DNA from: Chaetomium olivaceum
Lineage: Eukaryota; Ascomycota; Sordariomycetes; Sordariales; Chaetomiaceae
DNA length: 64,000 bases
Reading direction: 5' to 3'
NCBI GenBank assembly: GCA_039881045.1
Contig: JAYWVB010000041.1
Span: 186,001-250,000, forward strand
Below are positions 59,100 through 64,000 of the stretch, piece by piece. A model generated the notes under the pieces. It ran no database searches, had not been told where the DNA came from, and was given only the letters and a program-made list of their open reading frames with translations. Numbering within the stretch: the stretch's first letter is position 1; the number at the start of each line of letters is the position of its first letter. The position numbers were made by a program, and so were the translations under genes.

Positions 59100-60020
59100 A
59101 TGGCGGTCATTTACGAAGACACCTTTCAGTGCTTGAACTGCGGACGGTTCCCTCCGTCTGGGACGCTCCATCGCTGCATCCTGGACAGAGAGCCTCTAAT
59201 TCAAGACGCGTATAATAATGGATATACGGTAAGCCGAGTGAAGCGGTCGTGATAGAATGTTGCTGAGACACCAAACAGGTCGCTTTTGATTCCATCGGTA
59301 GCCATTTCGAACAAGAGATGTCTCTTGGAAAGTCTGGGGCCGACGTCCGGAGCGAGCCATCCAACAGCCCTCTGACCGAGATGTCTGAGAAGCAGTTGTC
59401 TTCTTACACGCCGGAGCAACTCAGCATCCTAGAAGCACAGCACAACGATGTGCGTTTCACACTCAACACACTATACCCTAGTTGTTCGTTTTTCTGACAT
59501 TTCTTTTCTAGGTCCGCAAAGCGATAGCCAACGAGCGCAGTATATTTGAACACCTCACCCCGGAGTGCGCGAGAGACAAATACCCCCACGATGTCAAGCC
59601 TTGGGTGCCCGCAATAAACGAAGAGTGTCAATACAAAGTGTGCAGTCTGTGTCATAGATTTGGATACGAAAAAACTTGGGTCAGCCTGGACTCGGTATTA
59701 CACGACGACATCCCGCCCAATGTTGCCACCGGCTTCTCCTTCAGTTTCGCCCGTGAAAGGCCAGTTTCTGACGCCGACGTAGTCAGAAATATTGGACTCC
59801 GCCCTGTTACACCGGTGAGAAACGACTTTATATCCTAGCGAGAATCTTGGTGTCTAACCGTCCTTAGTCTCCACATCATCCAGCGATGGCTTCGGAGCCT
59901 ACAACCTCCCCTTCTGATCCCACTGACACAGATAATGGCAGCGTCGAGACTAAAGATGTGGCCGAGTCCGGTACCGCCGATGTCATATCGACCCCTCCGC
60001 GTTTAGATCTGTTGACCTGA
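59100..60020 (+). CDS. Cysteine-motif orphan protein
   Basis: Four exons: 59100-59228, 59279-59449, 59512-59814 and 59868-60020, giving 251 residues. All introns are GT-AG, 50-62 bases, and phases are all zero. The protein starts MAVIYEDTFQCLNCGR, with Cys11, Cys14 and Cys26, and later has Cys139, Cys144 and Cys147 in ECQYKVCSLCHRF. Two separated cysteine groups could bind zinc. Between them lies a charged region with the sequence SYTPEQLSILEAQ. A RPVSDADVVRNIGLRPV segment near residues 185-200 and a Ser/Thr/Asp-rich tail complete it. Proteins of this style occur as uncharacterised genes in Chaetomiaceae, as far as I recall, and no function is known to me. The continuous phase pattern makes a real gene likely. 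Confidence 0.75.
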
Positions 60021-60460
60021 TCGGCGGCACGGCGTCGATCCCTTCTAATACGTGCCGCCGCTGGCGGGGCAACCAGATGAGTAACACAGGTCCTTTTACA
60101 TATTTGCGGCGGTGCCGTATTAGCCGTATCTTGCGTTCTCCACGTCGGCTTTGATGGCTTGACACTTAGCAGGCTACCTCATATCACCCTGGGTTTGAGG
60201 GGTGTGTCAACAGCGAGCATTTTTGGTGGAAGTCTTTTGGGTATTTTGGAATAACAATCTAGTCTGCCGGTCATATAAATGGTACAAAGTAGGGTAGGTT
60301 GCGCGAGCAGATGACGGAGTCTGCCCAAGAGCCATGTCATGTCACGGGCATTCAGAACGCTAATAACTAACGGTATGCATTAGCCATGAATAAATACCGA
60401 CTTATTTTTTAATACTCCCGTGCCCCTCGCCGTTCCCCTTTGACCGGCCAGTCCACGATA
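60021..60460. other. Convergent 3'-3' intergenic
   Basis: About 440 bases between the cysteine-motif gene and the hemerythrin-like gene. Nothing else is seen. Confidence 0.6.
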
Positions 60461-61250
60461 TCACATAGGAATCGCCTTCATCTCCTGCAGCGTAAAATGC
60501 CGCCGCATCTTCTCCGCCCCGAGATCCCTCACCTCCTGATCCAGATGCTGCAACAACACATCCCCCCACAAATCCATCTTTGCCTTCAACACCCCCAACT
60601 CCAGTTCACACTCCTTTTCCTTACACCGCCGCAAATAATCCGCCGTCTCATCCATCCCCTCGTGGATGACCCTATGCTGCCGAAGCAGCTCGCACTCCTC
60701 TTTCCCCTGCCGCTTCCCCCCACCTTTCTTCCCACCGCCGCCCGGCCCGCCTGAACTAGCCGACGTCGACCGGAACTCGGGCATCTTGCGCCCCAGCAGC
60801 GGGTACAGGTGCGTCTCCTCGATTGAGTGGTGCATCTCTAGGTAGCGCGCTAGCCGCAGCCCTTCGTCGAGGAACTGCTTCAGTGACATGCCTGCGGGGC
60901 GCCGGTTGGTGGTGCATGCCGTGTGCAGGGTGGTGTACATTTGGCGGAAGTGTTCGTGCTAGATACGAAGGGGGGAAAGGTGTTAGATTTTGTTGGGTTA
61001 TGGGGTGAGAGGGAAGGCATGGCGGGTGGGCAAGTACAAAGTATTCCATTTGTTCGGCGAGGCGGTTGTAGATGCGGAATTCTTGCGGCGTTAGGGGAGG
61101 GAGGGCCGGTTCGGGTTCGGGTTCGGGTTCGGGTTCGGGTTCCTGTTCCGGGGCGGGGTCGGGTCCGGAGGTGGGAGCCGGGTTGTCTTCTACCGCCGGC
61201 GCTTCCGTGTTTGTGGGGACTATTTCCCCAGACGTCATGTCTTGGGACAT
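60461..61250 (-). CDS. Hemerythrin-like (HHE) domain protein
   Basis: Two exons on the minus strand: 61038-61250 and 60461-60958, giving 236 residues. The N-terminal 45 residues are acidic and end in a Glu-Pro repeat. The HHE cation-binding domain follows as a four-helix bundle. Its likely iron or oxygen ligands are in FHEHFRQMY, EMHHSIEETHLYPLL, RQHRVIHEGMD and LLQHLDQEV. A Gly/Lys-rich loop (GGPGGGGKKGGGKRQGK) is inserted between helices. No signal peptide or membrane segment is seen, so it is probably cytosolic. Fungal HHE proteins are mostly uncharacterised; iron binding or oxygen and nitric-oxide handling is an inference. The intron is 60959-61037. Confidence 0.88.
61107..61143 (-). repeat. 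GAACCC hexanucleotide repeat coding Glu-Pro
   Basis: Tandem GGTTCG units on the plus strand are read on the minus strand as a Glu-Pro repeat in the N-terminus of the hemerythrin-like protein. Confidence 0.9.
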
Positions 61251-61852
61251 TGTTGTGTCGAGTCTTTGGGACTGACTAGTACTGTGGACAGACAAGGGAT
61301 AAAGCAATGGGAATAAAGGTATAGAGTGTGTTGTGAGCGGGTTGGTCAGTTAAGAACCAGAAGTGAATCAGGGAATTAACTTTGCAAACAGATATGGGTT
61401 CTCTCTCGAGATATACCTTGCGATGAAGGGACACCTTGGCAACCCTCACTGTATTGCAAGATGCCTCTTTTGTACCTGAAACCATCCCTATTGGTTGCAT
61501 GTCAGCCATTAGTTAGCAATCAATCCACTAGCAAGGGAGCACGGTGGCTCCTCAACCGCGCGGTGACCGTTTTCGTCTCGCCACACTGGGAGTTTCCGAC
61601 CGCGCGGGGACTGCGGCACAACCTTGGGGTGGAGAGACATAGTAACATACGATACCAACAGGACCTCTTGGTTTCATGTGGCTCTCATTATCATTACTTG
61701 GTCAGTTCGTCGTTATCTATCGCAACTGTCCCATACGGCTCTGCACTTAAGATGCCAACCCCAGCCGTCCAAGTTCTATCCCAAACAAATCATACAAGTG
61801 CACCGTTTAATTGAAGCAGACCGAGACCCCGAAATGTCGTCCAAACAGACGA
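61251..61852. other. Intergenic, hemerythrin-like promoter and rad26 3' end
   Basis: About 600 bases between two minus-strand genes, with no supported gene. Confidence 0.6.
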
Positions 61853-64000
61853 TTACTGGTATTCGGGCTTGAGCGTCCAAATCGCCCGCATGCTCGACCC
61901 GCGTTTCTCCATCTTGGCCACCTTGCTCAACGCTGCTTTGAACGCGTCTGCCTGCCGAGTGCCGCTGCAAAACCGGTTGAAATGGTCCACCAACAGCTTT
62001 GACGGCGCCTGACCATTGTGCCGCCTGATAAAATCCGGTATCATCTTCTCGAAATCCTTGGCCCTGAGATTCTGGTCAGCCGCACCGGGCGTCCCTGGCC
62101 TTGAGCTGCCGGGGCTACCAGAGCCGAAGCCCTGACGGCTCGCAACACCAGCCAATATGTCAGATGAGCCCGGACCCCCGCGTCCGCGCCGGACGTTGGT
62201 AGGCCTGCCGGCCTCACCAACCTCACCAGTCCACGTCACGGTGCCGATGGGTACGTTCCGGGCTTGCTCGCCTGCCCGTCGGAGGCCGAGGGCCGCCTGT
62301 GCAGCTATTCGGTTGGCCTCCTGCTGAAGCATCTTACGGTCCGCCTTAACCGTCTTTTTGCCGTTGATGATCTCGTCATGCTCAAGAAGGCTATGAACAC
62401 CAGATTTGGCGAAAAGCCCTTCCATGAGCCTATCCTCCTCGTTAGCGGGTGGTGCTGATGGATCTTCGAACGTTTCGAGGCTGGCAACCCCGTCGATCAT
62501 GCGAAGATCATCTTCCCTTTCATCCGCGTCGTTGAGTCCAGTTTCGGATGGTCTGGTGCCAACTTTCCCGGGCCTGAGTGGCACCGCATCGTGTCCGGGC
62601 ACGATGAGCTCCTTCGGACCGGAGCGCTTGAAGTTTTTGGCATCACTACCTTTGAATAGCTCACTCGTCTCAGTCACACCGTCCTCATACGAGCTGAGGC
62701 TGAAGAGATCGTGTAGATCGTTGAGGTTGAACGTTGTCTGCTGCTTTGGGTCCTTTAACACCTTATTCGAGAGAAATTGCTTGAAAATTTGGCGGTGGTA
62801 TATCTTCTCCTCAATCGTTCCGGCCGTCATCAGCCGGTAGATGGTGACTTCCCTCTTCTGGCCCAGCCTCCAGGCCCGCTCTCTCGCCTGGACATCCGTC
62901 GAAGGGTTCCAGTCGGGATCGAAAATGATGACGCGGTTGGCTCCCGTTAGGTTGACCCCCAGCCCGCCGACTTTTGTTGTCAGCAGAAACACATCGAGCT
63001 CCGGGTCGGTATTGAACTGGTCGACGAGTGTCTGACGCTGCTTGACTGGTGTTTTCCCGTCCATGCGAATGTACTTGATATTGTCCAGCCGCTGGATGAA
63101 TGCTTCGATGACATCCAGCATTTGAACGCCTTGGGAGAACAGCAGCGTTTTGTGTCCTAGGCGCTTCCACATCGGGAGGAGAGACTTGACGACTGCCATC
63201 TTGCCCGATTTGCTCTCCTCGCCCCACGCGTAGCCATGCTTGTTCTTCAGCCTCGGATCTAATAGATCAGGGTGGTTGCAAATCTTGCGGAGAATATCGA
63301 TGCCATATAGCGATTGCCGTGTCCGGTTAAGAATGGACGCCATATCCTCGGACTTGAGAAATAGTTCGTATGCCCTCCGCTGCGACTTTGAGAGCTTGCA
63401 GAAGAGCACCTGCTCACTCTTCTTGGGAAGGTCAGCAGCAACATCGACCTTCAAGCGCTGGAGTAGATAGGGGCTGATCGCATCTTTGAGCGTCTCAGCG
63501 CACTTCTGCGCAGTCATTATTTGCAAGTTCGTGGCATTGGCGTAACCTCCGAGCCTAATCGGTATCTCGAACTGGTTACGGAACGCGACTAGGGTACCAA
63601 GACGCATGGGGTAAACGAAATCAAACAGAGACCACAGCTCAGTCAGGTTGTTTTGCATCGGCGTACCGGAGAGGATGATGCGGTTGTGTGTGCGGAGCTC
63701 TTTGCAGTAGATCGTGATGGCTGTGTTCGGATTCCGAATCTTGTGGCCTTCATCGAGGACGGCGTAACCCCAGTCTACGGGGATCAAGACGTCACCATAT
63801 GTCTGGAGACCGGCGTATGTGGTGACCAACACATGGCCCTGCTTGACCACTCGATCGACAATTCTTTTCACGGCCGTGCTGGACCTGCTGGGTTTCTTCT
63901 CCTCCCAGTCATCCACGTGGTCTTCGATCTCACCCTCATCACGAACATTGAACATGCCGCTTCCGGATGAGTGCAAAATAGAGACGCGGAGTGGCGGCCA
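61853..64000 (-). CDS. rad26: Transcription-coupled repair ATPase Rad26/CSB (3' part only)
   Basis: The gene enters from beyond the right edge; its stop is at 61853. The visible 715 or so codons are one open frame with no intron. Rad26 is a SWI2/SNF2 ATPase that works with stalled RNA polymerase II in transcription-coupled nucleotide-excision repair. The Walker A motif lies off the window. Motifs present are VLDEGHKIRNPN (II), ILSGTPMQNNLTELW (III), LLFSQGVQMLDVIE (IV), LLTTKVGGLGVNLTGANRVI (V) and ARERAWRLGQKREVTIYRL (VI). After these come the HRQIFKQFLSNKVL segment and DLFSLSSY, both typical of CSB/Rad26. A disordered Gly/Arg-rich region and a C-terminal helical domain (DFEKMIPDFIRRHNGQAPSK) follow; the latter resembles the CSB winged-helix end. 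Confidence 0.95.
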   Translation of the reverse strand, partial: WPPLRVSILHSSGSGMFNVRDEGEIEDHVDDWEEKKPSRSSTAVKRIVDRVVKQGHVLVTTYAGLQTYGDVLIPVDWGYAVLDEGHKIRNPNTAITIYCKELRTHNRIILSGTPMQNNLTELWSLFDFVYPMRLGTLVAFRNQFEIPIRLGGYANATNLQIMTAQKCAETLKDAISPYLLQRLKVDVAADLPKKSEQVLFCKLSKSQRRAYELFLKSEDMASILNRTRQSLYGIDILRKICNHPDLLDPRLKNKHGYAWGEESKSGKMAVVKSLLPMWKRLGHKTLLFSQGVQMLDVIEAFIQRLDNIKYIRMDGKTPVKQRQTLVDQFNTDPELDVFLLTTKVGGLGVNLTGANRVIIFDPDWNPSTDVQARERAWRLGQKREVTIYRLMTAGTIEEKIYHRQIFKQFLSNKVLKDPKQQTTFNLNDLHDLFSLSSYEDGVTETSELFKGSDAKNFKRSGPKELIVPGHDAVPLRPGKVGTRPSETGLNDADEREDDLRMIDGVASLETFEDPSAPPANEEDRLMEGLFAKSGVHSLLEHDEIINGKKTVKADRKMLQQEANRIAAQAALGLRRAGEQARNVPIGTVTWTGEVGEAGRPTNVRRGRGGPGSSDILAGVASRQGFGSGSPGSSRPGTPGAADQNLRAKDFEKMIPDFIRRHNGQAPSKLLVDHFNRFCSGTRQADAFKAALSKVAKMEKRGSSMRAIWTLKPEYQ

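Noticed and set aside
1..64000. CRISPR array, prophage, secondary-metabolite or heterokaryon-incompatibility cluster
   Set aside because: No spaced repeats, phage genes, PKS/NRPS/terpene enzymes, or NLR/HET-domain genes are present.

Overview
This is nuclear DNA from a filamentous ascomycete (Sordariomycetes, most likely order Sordariales). The signs are many short introns of about 47-125 bases with GTRAGT-type donors and CTRAC branch points, moderate GC, and proteins that match Sordariales families (Con7, NoxR, sphingolipid C9-methyltransferase, a two-domain Thi20, uricase). I see no bacterial, viral or plasmid features, no rRNA or tRNA gene and no intact transposon.

Layout from left to right: spp2 (+), a GH13 alpha-glucosidase (+), sphingolipid C9-methyltransferase (+), an NDUFAF3-like complex I assembly factor (-), rpl34 (-), a small coiled-coil nuclear protein (-), a FAR1/WRKY-GCM1-type DNA-binding protein (+), noxR (-), a 3.6-kb gene-free stretch, ccs1 (-), mitochondrial uL13m (+), uricase (-), TORC2 subunit Rictor/Avo3 (+), thi20 (+), dbp2 (+), a 9.7-kb gene-free stretch, con7 (+), a 3.2-kb gene-free stretch, aar2 (+), an orphan gene with an in-frame TGA (+), snf8/vps22 (+), an Mpv17/PMP22 protein (-), a cysteine-motif orphan (+), a hemerythrin-like protein (-), and the 3' part of rad26/CSB (-), which runs off the right edge.

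The genes are mostly unlinked housekeeping and regulatory functions: splicing (spp2, aar2), RNA helicase (dbp2), cytosolic and mitochondrial translation (rpl34, uL13m), redox and oxygen handling (noxR, ccs1, complex I assembly, hemerythrin-like), TOR signalling, thiamine and purine metabolism, ESCRT-II and transcription-coupled repair. There is no secondary-metabolite cluster, heterokaryon-incompatibility cluster or mobile cassette. I did not find a convincing new multigene system.

The most unusual observation is that four otherwise conserved genes (spp2, the NDUFAF3-like gene, dbp2 and aar2) each need a shift of reading frame that no intron explains. Three are exactly one base short, one of them in a GG pair and one in a hexanucleotide repeat. 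The simplest explanation is base-level assembly error. Other points of interest are the long dbp2 intron at the position known from yeasts, a GC-AG intron, a candidate UaY-like site upstream of uricase, a uricase without a canonical peroxisomal tail, a possibly domesticated transposase-type DNA-binding domain, two orphan genes, and the very long gene-free region 5' of con7.
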